A stretch of 64,000 nucleotides of DNA from Lineolata rhizophorae (lineage: Eukaryota; Ascomycota; Dothideomycetes; Lineolatales; Lineolataceae), in contig MU001670.1 of NCBI GenBank assembly GCA_010093515.1, positions 236,930 through 300,929 of the forward strand, in the 5' to 3' direction. The position numbers and the translations under genes were made by a program. The stretch's first letter is position 1; every line of letters starts with the position of its first letter. Shown here piece after piece: positions 35,501-45,166 of this stretch. Below the pieces are notes generated by a model. It was given only the letters and a program-made list of their open reading frames with translations. It was not told where the DNA came from and made no database searches.

Positions 35501-36434
35501 ATTCGTGGCGGGTTGCTTCGCCAATGCTCTCGATGCAGAGTCCTTCATGGTCAATCACATGGGGTGTTGGTGTTCTCTGGCTCGTCAGATGCGCTTTAAG
35601 AGTGGGGTGCCCGTTGCCTGTGAAGTCGGGGCCTTCCAGAGCGAGGACGGGCTTCAAGAGCTGTCTCTGGTCATCGTTCAGCAGATCCCATCTTTTCAGA
35701 CGGCCGACGTCAGGTCGCCAGGCAGCCCAACTATTGAACATTGGAAACCCTCTTCTAAAAATATTGATCAAGGCAGGAGTGTCGCTTGTTCGGACGTCTG
35801 CCAACCAAGATGACTCCTCATATGCCTGTAGCCATTTGGAATCATCTCTGAGTCTTTCTAGCCGGTCCGCGAACTGGACGCATACCCTCTGGGGAATGGC
35901 ATTCCAAATCGCAGGATCGAGGAACAATTCGATACGACCATCTGGAATTTGGCCAAGATGCTCGACATAGCTCTGAAAACTTGGACCGACGGAATACGCT
36001 TCCGGTACCGAAAGCTCATTGAGTGCCACAATACACTTTGCTTCGGGGGGACTGAAGTTGTTCGGATATGCTTCGCTAGCGATTCGTAGAACGCACAAGT
36101 ATCGCCTCACATCCGGGTGGTTACATGAGTCAACTCGAAGACTCGTTCGAAGAAGTTGTCGGCCCGCCCTGACAGAGATAGCATGCAGACAGGCCAGAGT
36201 TGCGACATCCGGACTTGTATGCTCCCTCACCAAGGCCATAAGAGTCCTGTCGCATTCGGCCGATTGTGGGACAATCTTCAAATTCCCCAAGAAGTCGTCC
36301 ACATATTGTCGTAGCTGGTTCAAAGGGAAGTCGTCGCCCACTATCTGTATAGTTTTCAAGTCCTCAAGGAAGTGCCGACGTGAGTCACGTTTGTGCTTGA
36401 AAGGTGGAAAGGATCGTAAACTTTTGATCCGCAT
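32574..36434 (-). CDS. Large protein with PARP-like ADP-ribosyltransferase domain
   Basis: Intronless ORF of 1286 aa from an ATG. The C-terminal 150 residues match the PARP catalytic fold: AVFHGTTIDRLYRILTEGL carries the NAD-binding His, GNGIYLANEPSTSWRF the second-position Tyr, and GTYVVQDASRIMVRYVF the final strand. The usual Glu is replaced there, probably by Thr, so the triad would be H-Y-T. That is typical of mono-ADP-ribosyltransferases or inactive members, not polymerases. About 170 residues upstream is a Cys cluster (CLVCGSAANP followed by CTKPC), as seen near PARP6/8-like domains. The first 1000 residues are helical and unrecognised. The next gene on the same strand is a TPR/U-box-like protein. 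The fold call is good; activity, target and the role of the N-terminal part are unknown. Confidence 0.85.
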   Translation of the reverse strand: MRIKSLRSFPPFKHKRDSRRHFLEDLKTIQIVGDDFPLNQLRQYVDDFLGNLKIVPQSAECDRTLMALVREHTSPDVATLACLHAISVRAGRQLLRTSLRVDSCNHPDVRRYLCVLRIASEAYPNNFSPPEAKCIVALNELSVPEAYSVGPSFQSYVEHLGQIPDGRIELFLDPAIWNAIPQRVCVQFADRLERLRDDSKWLQAYEESSWLADVRTSDTPALINIFRRGFPMFNSWAAWRPDVGRLKRWDLLNDDQRQLLKPVLALEGPDFTGNGHPTLKAHLTSQRTPTPHVIDHEGLCIESIGEATRHEFLNRLLVLLDSAAHIGGRAVEMFSHYCIDPKTDPATLDTVEAIFEGGNSSTCGATLDLLNSDTSTNRMLTSLAQLLRFLDGHENLRHMFCDRVWEVTEPVVRRAQEVLRTQLQRGGPGDSMGMRIYNLGAVIQRTTWVYSRLSDDIRSLIDKLPPIEDLEMVFRMRCESRQYGQQESSRAYLMAVLLGEGRVNAVFEEIVKALTVHHHQPTSDTNQDVVAIALSNDSDLDSQLRRQCLSRLHEMDARFVRKLATIKSYQDKGSACVSLTSLLVPYLSTRESKNQCWKRLLFTMIEQSGSTLPNLLLQQLNLEEWFNLISDLSSIFHGDDTQTTSRSVRVYPSLLQRSLLDWTAQLVGYLPVLKRLEGPSDEKKDLRWILLKESSSVRKFLDTLAGCQQPHRMLIIDCIVSKLSPDGSNAVWVCETVSSVTCMSEQVISICLRVVGRCQSSQREAAESILTGWRETSELSTADKMVLRDFAKVFDLRLETTKSSLKTTMDILGVEYDSFLDRARSVESKRLALKLHDARATSTLLTSLGIENHSATEYASSEIPKSLLDVVEKIDDREYELSFPLTHVRPFQRKALGIGMSVRMLILRLSLRGGRRSPAFCLHLHPETSVALTEHQLWRVVKGCFPPDKHTCTGDSNRAIYQLYRIISQHLLRGFQSLEIIYRTLGSAIDHLGHVCLVCGSAANPTAWRSTTCTKPCSLALRRSPLEVRLIDLYQDPAVVDALLASVYAAACAQSERMDLVPGCPVPEGQLTAVLDSFPPMSNFRNTLNFSISVQQLGWQHERLLSWICTSYRGFMTTAPNQLRVPSMPGVYQFILVNAAPELESAFSRHVKNSGSNAVFHGTTIDRLYRILTEGLRIQSGTEYMANGAMSGNGIYLANEPSTSWRFTNSQNTSWTASAYHNRRVLLGCELAGSSVSNNGTYVVQDASRIMVRYVFLCPANFQVPLARHVTPAMQSAFASLRSGSV

Positions 36435-36776
36435 ATTCGACAGCCATATTCATATAGAGAAAGGTATTGGTTTGCAGCCTCTCAACGAAGAACACCCGCT
36501 TTGCAAAGCCGCTTGGGTGTTTGGTGGCGACTGTTTGAGGACTCTCCCAACGAATCTAGACGCCAAGGCCGCTGTACATTTCGTACACCTACATCGTACC
36601 GAATTTTTCACTGTACAAAATGACTGGTTTTTAATACAACTCGAAGCAAACTAGCGAAAACCTGGTTCAGTCTGAGCCGCAATTAATCGATCAGCAAAGT
36701 CACAGAATTTGGCATGCATTCTAGACCAAAGCCACGGCCTTTTTAGAAACACTTAGACTGCGGCACGTCCCGCCGC
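36435..36776. other. Intergenic region upstream of the PARP-like gene
   Basis: About 340 bases between the 3' end of the TPR/U-box-like gene and the start of the PARP-like gene, both on the minus strand. No distinct motif seen. Confidence 0.4.
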
Positions 36777-38238
36777 TTAGCTAGATCCGGATCCGTTTCT
36801 ACGCAGATATCTTGCCGCCTGCCCAATTAAGTCACCCGTTTTATGAAGGCAAACCTTATTTGCTCGGGCGTCGCGGACCGCATCGCCAATGGTGCAGTCA
36901 AACGCCTGGCCGGTGAAGCTATCCGTAGCGGGGACCCGCAGCCGCTCAATGGCGTTTTGCTCAGCGGGTGGCAGCGTCGCGATGTAGCTTGAAAACGCAT
37001 CAATGGCGTGACGGCTGGCTAACTGGTCCGAGCTTTGGTCGGCGAGAAGCGCCGCCGAGAGCTGCTCAAGCATGTCGGTCGTGGCTGGGCGGACGCCTTG
37101 TGATAGCTTCGACTGCTCCACCTGCAAGGCTGCGAGACGCTTGCCCAACGGATGAGAGATAATGGCGCGAACATCGCCAACTGAAAACATTTCCCGGCTC
37201 AACGGATTCCGCATAACGCCGCTATTCGTTGAAAGCGCCAAGGCTAGTTCACCCATGTCCCAAGCAAACCCATCCTCGCTGACCCAGAAGCTTTCCCGGG
37301 GAATAGCGGCAACTGGGTCACCATACATCGTTTCATCGTTGACGTACGAGCGGCCCAGCTCTTCGTGCTCCACATGCATTAGTGCCGTTTTTGGAATATG
37401 CCCCAGGGTTTCTGGTAAGGCGGCCTCTAGAACGCGGATGCGCCTCGAGAGTGCCTCACGCACGATATCATTGCTGACGTCGCCTTCGGAACGCATCCAC
37501 CAAACTGTCATGACAAGGTCCTCAGTCCCTATTTCAAGCGCTTGGCGCTGCGTGGATTCCATGTCGCGGGCCACAGCCCGGGCACTGCGTGGGGGGATTT
37601 TTGAGACAACTTTCTGAATTTGGCCATCGGCGAGGGCTTTCAAATTCCGAATTTGCTCATCTATGTCAGCGTGCGACTCAATGTCATCTCGGGAAGATCG
37701 CAGATCGTGCACAAGACTGATTTCTTTTAGTAAGGTTCGTGCGTCCGACCGGATTGACGTGTATCCTTCGGCGAGTTCCACTTCCATGGAAGCCCGCTCT
37801 TCAGCGTTGCGGGGCACCCGAGCGGGACTGACAACCGGTTTCCCGCGGGAGGAACTGGGTTCCTGTTGAGGCCTAGATACCTGAGGGCTTCGACGGGGTG
37901 CGCTACTTTGTTGGCTATGGAGGAATCTCTGGGCGTCGGCATTCGTAGGATCGACGAGAAGGAGCTCCTTCGCGGTGCCTTCCGCTACGTCGAGGTGACC
38001 AGCGTTGGCCCATTGGTAAAGCAGCAGGACCCGAGCCTCGATAGCAGTAGGGGACTCTTCAATAAAACTATACAATTGATCAATAAGGCCATAGTCGGGT
38101 TGGCTTGAGTTATTGGCGCTTTGCAAATTATCTTGGTTCTAAACAGACGTGTTAGGTCTCAAAAGACATAAACCACTTTTGCGGACTTCTTACTTGATGT
38201 TTCTGGCGATGAGAAGCCTCGCGAACAATTCTCGACAT
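36777..38238 (-). CDS. TPR-like protein with possible U-box-like segment
   Basis: Exon 1 38238-38194 (MSRIVREASHRQKHQ) and exon 2 38138-36777 give 468 aa. This short first exon is needed because the long frame has no ATG ahead of its conserved start; the 55-nt intron has a GTAAG donor and a ctaac branch site. Residues about 30-85 form a TPR-like helical pair (IEARVLLLYQWANAGHLDVAEGT). A Pro/Ser-rich linker and a long helical region follow. Residues about 285-365 (DPVAAIPRES, DGFAWDMGELALAL, MRNPLSREMFSVGDVRAIISHPLG) resemble a U-box: a metal-free E3 core with a DP motif, then NPLSR and a helix. The last 60 residues are conserved-looking (DSFTGQAFDCTIGDAVRD). If the U-box reading is right, it is a ubiquitin ligase next to an ADP-ribosyltransferase-like gene. 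That function is tentative. Confidence 0.72.
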
Positions 38239-38551
38239 AAGGAAGGCGCGGTTACAGAGTACTCAGAGTGACTCGATCGGAGCGCCGCTAGCAGTGACAG
38301 CAAAAAAGCTGAATAGCACTTGTGATTGTACAGTTGAAGGAGAAGTGGTTCTCTCATACAAAGCCGTGAGGGTATGCTAGATAAAAATGATTTCATTCAC
38401 ACGCCACCTTTCAAGGGGATCACATGACTTGTCTTGTCCACTTACCAACCGGCAGCCTATGCAGTTCCGACGGGATTTTTAACGCCGCAAGATTGAAAGA
38501 TACATTCAACCCAAAGCGTCAATTCGGCAGAAAGCTCCACCCAGTAATCGA
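38239..38551. other. Short intergenic region
   Basis: Holds the promoter of the TPR/U-box-like gene and the 3' flank of swc5, both on the minus strand. It marks the right edge of the accessory island. No motif recognised. Confidence 0.35.
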
Positions 38552-39841
38552 TTAACTGGTTTCCTTTGTACCTTTCGCCTTCGCTGCCCTCCACTCTTCA
38601 TCCCGTCGCTGCTCAACTTGGTTCAAGAAGTCCATTCGGCCTAGATATCCAGCTTTGCTGCGGCCATACTCGTCTAGCTCCTCTGCAATTCCTTCCTTGT
38701 CCACGAACCCAGCCCAATCATACCGTGACTTTTCCACCGTATTGAGTTTTGTTGCACGGACGCCGAGGGTCGGCTTGGCTACTGGTATTGCGCCTCCCAT
38801 GGGGTTATTCTCCTTTGGCAATGCACTGAGACCCCCTGCAGCACCGAACTTGGTCGTTGCAGGGGCGCGAGGCCACCGCAATTGTAACTCCGGTGGTAGC
38901 GAACGCACCTCGCCGGCAGGATTCGGGTCAAAGCGGGAAGGACGGCGGAGTGGGCGGCGCAACTTCGACTTCGATTCATGTTTCTCCTCATTATCTTGCA
39001 CGTGCCTACTTAGACCATCAGCTTCAACCCCCCCTCCCACGGTAGTGCTAGTCGCTCCTTCGCGTTCTTCGTTATCGTATCTCTTGCCCTTCTTCGCAGC
39101 CTGCTCGGAGAGATATAGCTTCGCTTCAGCGGATGACTTTGGCACAGTGCGCTCCTCGGTGATAAGCTCGCCAGCAAATTTTGTCACGCGCTTGATCGTA
39201 ACGGTGTCCTCGGTTGAATAGGTGATGTTTGAGGAGACAGTAGTCGCCCCGTTGGCACCAGTACCCGACGGTTGCTGAGGCGGCGAAGATGGCGGACGAC
39301 CGACAGGCGCGCTCGAGAGCTTGGCCCATATAGTATTGATATCGGCAGTAGCTCCTTCGGTACGGGCAAGAGGGCGCCGTTCTTTGTGTCTATAGTAGCT
39401 AGCGTTAGTCCACTCTGCCGGCTCTGGGAATGCATTCTCCCGCAAGGGCTCACGCGGAGTGCCTACAAGACTATGTGTACAAACGAAATGAACTTACTCG
39501 GTTCTCCTCTGTGCCCTTGTCTTAATCAAACCTCCCTCCCCGCCCTCATCGTCACTATCTTCGCCCGCAGCTTTCCGCTTCTTTGCCTTCCGCTTCAAAG
39601 CAGCCTGTATAGTTGCCTCATCACCAGAATCAAGCCCTTCCTCCCCCATCCGCACATCGCCATCTGTATCGGTGCGCGTAGGCCGCTTGCGCTTGCGCTC
39701 CACGGTGGCGGCGCGATTGGGTCCATCGTCATCAGAAGACGACGTATCGGAACTATCTTCAAGCTGCGCGGTAGGGTCAAAATCGACATCAGAGTTTGAG
39801 TTGTAGGTATCATCATCTTCCAAAGGTTGTTGCGGAGGCAT
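38552..39841 (-). CDS. swc5: SWR1-complex subunit Swc5 (BCNT/CFDP1 family)
   Basis: Swc5 is a subunit of the SWR1 remodeller, which exchanges H2A for H2A.Z in chromatin. Exons 39841-39498 and 39389-38552 join in phase across a 108-nt intron (GTAAGT donor, actaac branch point) to 393 aa. The N-terminal 100 residues are strongly acidic with Asp/Ser runs, as expected of the histone-binding part. They are followed by a basic patch and LIKTRAQRRTEHKERRP at the junction. The C-terminal BCNT domain is clear: KSRYDWAGFVDKEGIAEEL, then GYLGRMDFLNQVEQRRDEEW. The gene is divergent from the DUF1330-like gene. The family assignment is secure. Confidence 0.93.
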
Positions 39842-40485
39842 ATTGGAATTTATTGCGGAGCAAGATCGGTGTCGTAGAGTTCATACGGCAGACCTGGCGC
39901 GCAAGCGCGCTATCATGTTGTTCCTCTTCCGTAAGCGAGCCTAGCGAGCACGTGCCGAGGTAAGATCCAACACCGAATTGAAAGCCTTGGAAAGGTTACG
40001 AAGAGACTTTATGTGCCACTCTAAACCTATTACAGAAGACTTTGCAATTATTTTTTTTTCTGGCATTTTTGAACCAATTTCACAGGGTTTTTTAAATGTC
40101 GACTTCAGAGTTAGCGTTGTGGGAACGTAATGTAACGACGACCTAAGGACTTTCAACCCGAGGAAGAGGAGCATTGGACCTCGGCTTCTTACATATATAT
40201 TAGAGCTTCGTTGCGCTCTAGTTGACAAGAGGATACTTTTTGGACTTGGGCTCACCGAAAAGCCTCACGAATCTTATTCTAAACTAGCAATTCAACCCAA
40301 TCTCCTTCTTTTGCAGCTCCCATATTATTGAAAACTGTTTCCATAATTCAATTCGAAGATTTTATTGTGTTTCACACCTTTCTTTCCCACCCCCCTCTCA
40401 CTAGCAACTCCTCATTCGTCCTTGAGCCCACTGGATCATTCCCCTATCTCTTCTCACTTTCGATTTATCTGACCGAATCACGACG
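39842..40485. other. Divergent promoter region of swc5 and the DUF1330-like gene
   Basis: About 0.64 kb, AT-rich between 40000 and 40400, then pyrimidine-rich just before the start codon at 40486, as in fungal leaders. A small hairpin (agagc...gctct) lies near 40202-40220. No gene seen. Confidence 0.4.
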
Positions 40486-41325
40486 ATGCCTCTTATAACC
40501 ATCCACGTCCTCGCCCTCAACCACTCTACCAACATCTCCACTTTCCTCGCCACCATTCGAAACCGCACAACTCTAACCCCTCTCGTCACATCTCGGGTCG
40601 TACGCTGGATCATCCTTCCCCGTACATCCCGTACTCCTTCATCTACTGCCGCTCTACTGGCCTCCAACACTCACTGGGACATCCTGCTCATTCTGCCAAC
40701 TGCCGAGGCCTCGCTCCCCCAACCCCTTTCCGACCTCATCTCGCGCAAATGGTCCGTCACAGCCAGCATCCCCTCCCGCTTGCTCAAGGACTTCGCCTCC
40801 AAGAATGAGAAACTACTGCACCCGACGCCTGGGTCTATTCCGTCTGCGCCGTCTCTGAACAGCTCTCCTGCCCAAAGTGGCGACACCGGCTCCTCGCAGT
40901 CGCTCGAGCTCTCTCCCGAGCTCCTGGCGTGGGCACATTCCTTTGCGCAAGGCACCGGCAGCAGAGCGGTCTCGATGCTCAACCTACTCGCGTTCGAGCC
41001 CGGGAAGAAGGAGTCGTATCTCCAGTACGGCAAGGCGTTTGCCGAGAAGGTGGGCAAGAAGAAGGGCGGCGTGGCGAAACTAGTAGGAAGTGTTGTTGGA
41101 GAGGGTGGAGTTGGGAAGAAAGATCAGGGAGAGGGAAAGGAATGGGATGAGTTTGCGTTGGCGCACTACCCTAGCATCGAGCACTTCGTCGACATGTTGA
41201 GGAGTGGCGATTATCAGGAGGCTAATCGGAAGTACCGGATTCCGGCATTGAGGGACACGTTCATCCTCTGTACAACGGAAGTGGGCTTGGAAGAGGAATC
41301 AAAGGGCATGGGGGCGAAATTGTAG
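40486..41325 (+). CDS. DUF1330-like dimeric alpha/beta-barrel protein
   Basis: Intronless ORF of 279 aa. The N-terminal half starts MPLITIHVLALNHSTNISTF and contains RVVRWIILPRT and HWDILLILP, like an alpha/beta ferredoxin-type barrel. The second half has SMLNLLAFEPGKKESYLQYG, then FALAHYPSIEHFVDML and ALRDTFILCTTEV. That is the pattern of the DUF1330/EthD-like dimeric alpha-beta barrel family, seen in many Pezizomycotina. The two halves may be a tandem of the same fold. A Ser/Pro-rich linker separates them. Cofactor and substrate are unknown; it is often annotated only as a hypothetical protein. Gene reality is well supported by length and conserved motifs, the function is not. Confidence 0.82.
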   Translation: MPLITIHVLALNHSTNISTFLATIRNRTTLTPLVTSRVVRWIILPRTSRTPSSTAALLASNTHWDILLILPTAEASLPQPLSDLISRKWSVTASIPSRLLKDFASKNEKLLHPTPGSIPSAPSLNSSPAQSGDTGSSQSLELSPELLAWAHSFAQGTGSRAVSMLNLLAFEPGKKESYLQYGKAFAEKVGKKKGGVAKLVGSVVGEGGVGKKDQGEGKEWDEFALAHYPSIEHFVDMLRSGDYQEANRKYRIPALRDTFILCTTEVGLEEESKGMGAKL

Positions 41326-42166
41326 TATCCAGGGAAACAAAACATGCGGCGATTGGACATACGTGGGTACGATTTCAAATTAAACCTCTGAATTCGCTGA
41401 AGATTTTACTTCAGCTACGTTAAAGTTTGGACTATTGCCAGTTGTGCATAGTCACGGCAATAGAATTACGCCTGTTTGATAGGAATTACGTCTGTGTGAT
41501 TCCCGTCTATGTGGTATTGGAGAGCTCTTACAAAGCATTTTTATACGTGTACTTGCCGATACCTGCCATGACCGCTGACGCTCCCCCCTAGCTTCCCGTG
41601 TGTCTGGACTCTTGGTGCAATTGAAGCTAGTGTTGAGCACGTGAAGTAAAGGTTTAATGTTCGCACGAGTAGGATCTCTTCCTTTACCATTATCAAAGTA
41701 ACACAGCTGTTGTGTCATGCACGGATCCGGATAGCGCCGGCCGATAACGGAATTACATATGTCCAAGGGCCAATCCGTGATCAATTCAATAACCCTCAAC
41801 CAATTGACCCCTGGCCGACCTATCTACAAACGGCATCAATAGGAATCCTACGATTCGCCGAAATGAGTGGCAAACTTTGGAACGAATTCGATAGCACGTA
41901 ACTTGCCCCGCTCTAGCTCCCACAACGATAAGCTACCCCGCACTCACGCCATACATTTAAGGAGCTTCCGCTCGCACATTAGCTCTAGCAATTTTTTTTT
42001 TCCTCAGCCAGTTGCCGTCGCCGTTCATTGCAACAAGCACTTCCGTCGAGCTTCAATTACCACCAAGTACTCTATCTCCTTGCCGCAACAGTCAAGCATT
42101 CCACTAACACCAAGACACAGATCAAGCACCGCTTTCGGTAGTCCTCCCCAGACAAAACCGGGAGCA
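41326..42166. other. Intergenic region, thi4 promoter
   Basis: About 0.84 kb upstream of the thi4 leader. From about 41900 it becomes CT-rich, as for a fungal core promoter and leader. No ORF of note apart from one that runs into the leader uORF. No specific transcription factor site was identified. Confidence 0.4.
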
Positions 42167-42220
42167 ATGTCTTTTAGCCAGGTTGAATCCCGCAATGATC
42201 AAGGTATCTACATCAGGTAA
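42167..42220 (+). other. Upstream ORF in the thi4 leader
   Basis: A 17-codon ORF (MSFSQVESRNDQGIYIR) in the thi4 leader, overlapping two candidate 5' splice sites at 42204 (AAG/gtatct) and 42217 (CAG/gtaaac). With the acceptor at 42434, use of the 42204 donor would extend the uORF through the thi4 ATG to a stop at 42473-42475, in another frame. Use of the 42217 donor would end it at 42436-42438, just before the ATG. This matches the logic known for the thiamine-controlled NMT1 gene of Neurospora crassa. Confidence 0.6.
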
Positions 42221-42226
42221 ACTAGA

Positions 42227-42384
42227 TGCATGGGCCGGTGTTCGGTCTCTAGCTGTCATGTCTGGGCATCCAACCCACTCGCGAAGTTACGAGCGGGAGA
42301 TGCCCGAACATGTCCGTTGAGACCGTTCTGAAATTATACGGCTTGAACTTGATCTGGGTAATACCAGCGAAAGGATCATGCTTC
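42227..42384 (+). promoter_or_regulatory. TPP riboswitch in the thi4 5'-UTR intron
   Basis: The pyrophosphate-sensing half is nearly textbook: TTGAACTTGATCTGGG, then TAATACCAGCGAAAGGATCA (about 42343-42378). It forms the P5 stem CTGG/CCAG with the conserved GCGnAGG. The pyrimidine-sensing half has the conserved TGAGA at 42318-42322. Before it lies an extended fungal-type P3 hairpin whose arms CATGTctGGGCATC (from 42257) and GATGCCCgaACATG (to 42312) pair. A short P1 may form between gcatg near 42228 and catgc near 42378. The aptamer lies inside a predicted 5'-UTR intron (donors 42204 or 42217, acceptor 42434), so TPP binding should act on splice-site choice, as known for fungal thi4 and nmt1 homologues. 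Confidence 0.9.
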
Positions 42385-42438
42385 TGTTTCCGCGTAATCC
42401 CCCCTTCCATTTTGACACCGCCTAACCCCAGCAGATAA

Positions 42439-43443
<1,005 letters not shown>

Positions 43444-43695
43444 ACAGGCTGATGGATCTTGTGCTCGGCATGGAAGTGCTGAATCGCTGTCGCTATCCAT
43501 TTGATCGCTTGCGAAATCGAACCCATCATCACTCTTTACATAGTCGGATGGTTTAGTGACACTCGAATAAAACGTGTCTTGCGAATTGAACGACTCGCTC
43601 CTCGGTGTCTCCGTGATACTTCATATAACACCTGTAGTCTTCGTGGTCTTCGTGAAAATGGCAGTCTCAACACGCTCCCATATGTGCAACACGCC

Positions 43696-44301
43696 TCACA
43701 GCTTCTCCTTCAATCGCACAAACATACCATCGCTCTCCGCCAAGACGGTCCCATCCTTGTCCCTAACCTGGGTCTCAATCTTGCACTTCCTCTCCCCTCT
43801 ATCCACCAACCTCGCCTCCAGCAAGACCACTTGAGGCGTCCGCACCGGCCTCTTGTACTTGACGTTCAAATACGCCGTGACAAACGACCCCGCGGTCCAC
43901 CACCGCTCGGCCGCACTCACGACGCCTTCTTTCAGCCTCTTCTTCTCCTGCTCCTGATTAATCCCCACCACCGCCCCCGTGACCTCGTCCAGCAGCGTCG
44001 CGACCGCGCCGCCATGACACATGTGCGGGAACCCGTTCAGGCCGCTCCCCAGCGCCGCGAGCGCAACCAGGACCGCCTCGTCGCTCGTGTCGGCGGGCCG
44101 GCGCCGCTGCCGGATGCCGAGGAGCGCGGCGATGGTCTTGGACGTGCGGAGCGTGGTGCCGAAGAGGGCGTCTTCGGTGGTGGCGGGTTTGTACTCGCGG
44201 GAGGGGAAGGGCTCGGGGTAGGTGGAGGGCGAGGAGAGGACGGCGGCGCACCAGGGGATGGCGCGGAAGTATTCTTCGTCGGGGCAAGTGGGTGGAGGCA
44301 T
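43696..44301 (-). CDS. Hotdog-fold thioesterase superfamily protein
   Basis: Intronless 201-aa ORF from an ATG. The core has the PaaI/4HBT-like hotdog pattern: GFPHMCHGGAVATLLDEVTGAVV (hot helix with the HGG motif), then FVTAYLNVKYKRPVRTPQVVLLEARL and CKIETQVRDKDGTVLAESDGMFVRLKEKL. Such proteins usually hydrolyse acyl-CoA thioesters. The catalytic Asp/Glu is plausibly the DE of LLDEVTG. The substrate is unknown. The N-terminal 90 residues contain a helical lead-in (DEEYFRAIPWCAAV) common in fungal members. It is convergent with thi4, with about 250 bases between stop codons, and lies head-to-head with the SRPBCC-like gene. Confidence 0.88.
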   Translation of the reverse strand: MPPPTCPDEEYFRAIPWCAAVLSSPSTYPEPFPSREYKPATTEDALFGTTLRTSKTIAALLGIRQRRRPADTSDEAVLVALAALGSGLNGFPHMCHGGAVATLLDEVTGAVVGINQEQEKKRLKEGVVSAAERWWTAGSFVTAYLNVKYKRPVRTPQVVLLEARLVDRGERKCKIETQVRDKDGTVLAESDGMFVRLKEKL

Positions 44302-45166
44302 GTTGGCGGGGTGGAGATTGCCGGAGTGATGTTGGAATGGAGTGATGGGCTAACGGTGCATTGCAAATTCGATGTCTAGTAAGGCAGCGGAGATAGAAGT
44401 TCCTTTCAATCGATGGGATGGCTATGTCAGATAGTTGACGAAGATAGTGGGGCCTGCTCTGGGGGCCGAGTTTGAAGTGATAGGGACTTCGGTTGTAGTC
44501 CAACCTCGGCACGCACAGCCAAGTCGTCGCAGAATCGTGGCTGGATCGTGGCTGTAGCTTGCCTTATCGCTGATCACACAACTGCATTGTCCAACCGTCT
44601 ACTGCTTCTCCTCGACTGCTCTTCATGCGGCTTAAAACGGATTGCGAGGAGCAATGACGCTTGCAACGACTGATTGAGCCTTCAAACAAGATGCCGTTGA
44701 ATTGTCTGTCTGGGATTGAAGTCCCAGACTCAGCTCAATTCAACTCCGCGAGTAGAGGCTTGACAACGTAAATCAAGGTTGTGCTGACATGTTGCTTAGG
44801 TGCACGCGAATCCAACGTCCGATGGTTGAGGCCTGCCATGGTTGGATGTGCGGCCAGGGAGCTTCTCGGAGCTGGTTCCACGGATGGATTCACAGGGCTG
44901 AGGGGGATCGTCGGCGGGGTCGCCCGCCTGATGTCATGAGGCACCGGCGCAACTGTCTGCAGCTTGCCGTAGCTACCCATCGCAATCCGTGCTCCTTCTG
45001 GAATCTGCTTTGCTGGCGGACCAAACAACCCCTCGTAATCCTCTTCCACTTCGTCCCCGCTCGAAAACTTCCACCGTCCATCCCGCACCAACTCTGCAGC
45101 ACTCACCACCCTCATCAGCCCAGAACCTGAATCGCCCGTGCTCAGCAAGCAACGACACCACTAAAC
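44302..45166. other. Divergent intergenic region
   Basis: About 0.87 kb between the thioesterase gene (-) and the SRPBCC-like gene (+). It contains a low-confidence minus-strand ORF at 44735-45115, listed separately. The remainder is AT-moderate with no recognised motif. Confidence 0.35.
44735..45115 (-). CDS. Possible small ORF, unrecognised
   Basis: An ATG-initiated frame of about 126 codons (MRVVSAAELVRDGRWKFSSG at the start). It has an acidic, well-mixed first half (GDEVEEDYEGLFGPPAKQIP) and a Pro-rich second half. Composition is more protein-like than most spurious frames in the window, but no family is recognised. It would share the divergent region with the SRPBCC-like gene only 50 bases away. 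It may be real, may lack further exons, or may be chance. Confidence 0.25.
   Translation of the reverse strand: MRVVSAAELVRDGRWKFSSGDEVEEDYEGLFGPPAKQIPEGARIAMGSYGKLQTVAPVPHDIRRATPPTIPLSPVNPSVEPAPRSSLAAHPTMAGLNHRTLDSRAPKQHVSTTLIYVVKPLLAELN

Noticed and set aside
39471-39497. 27-nt intron for swc5
   Set aside because: In phase but too short for a spliceosomal intron; the 108-nt alternative with an actaac branch point fits both length and protein conservation.
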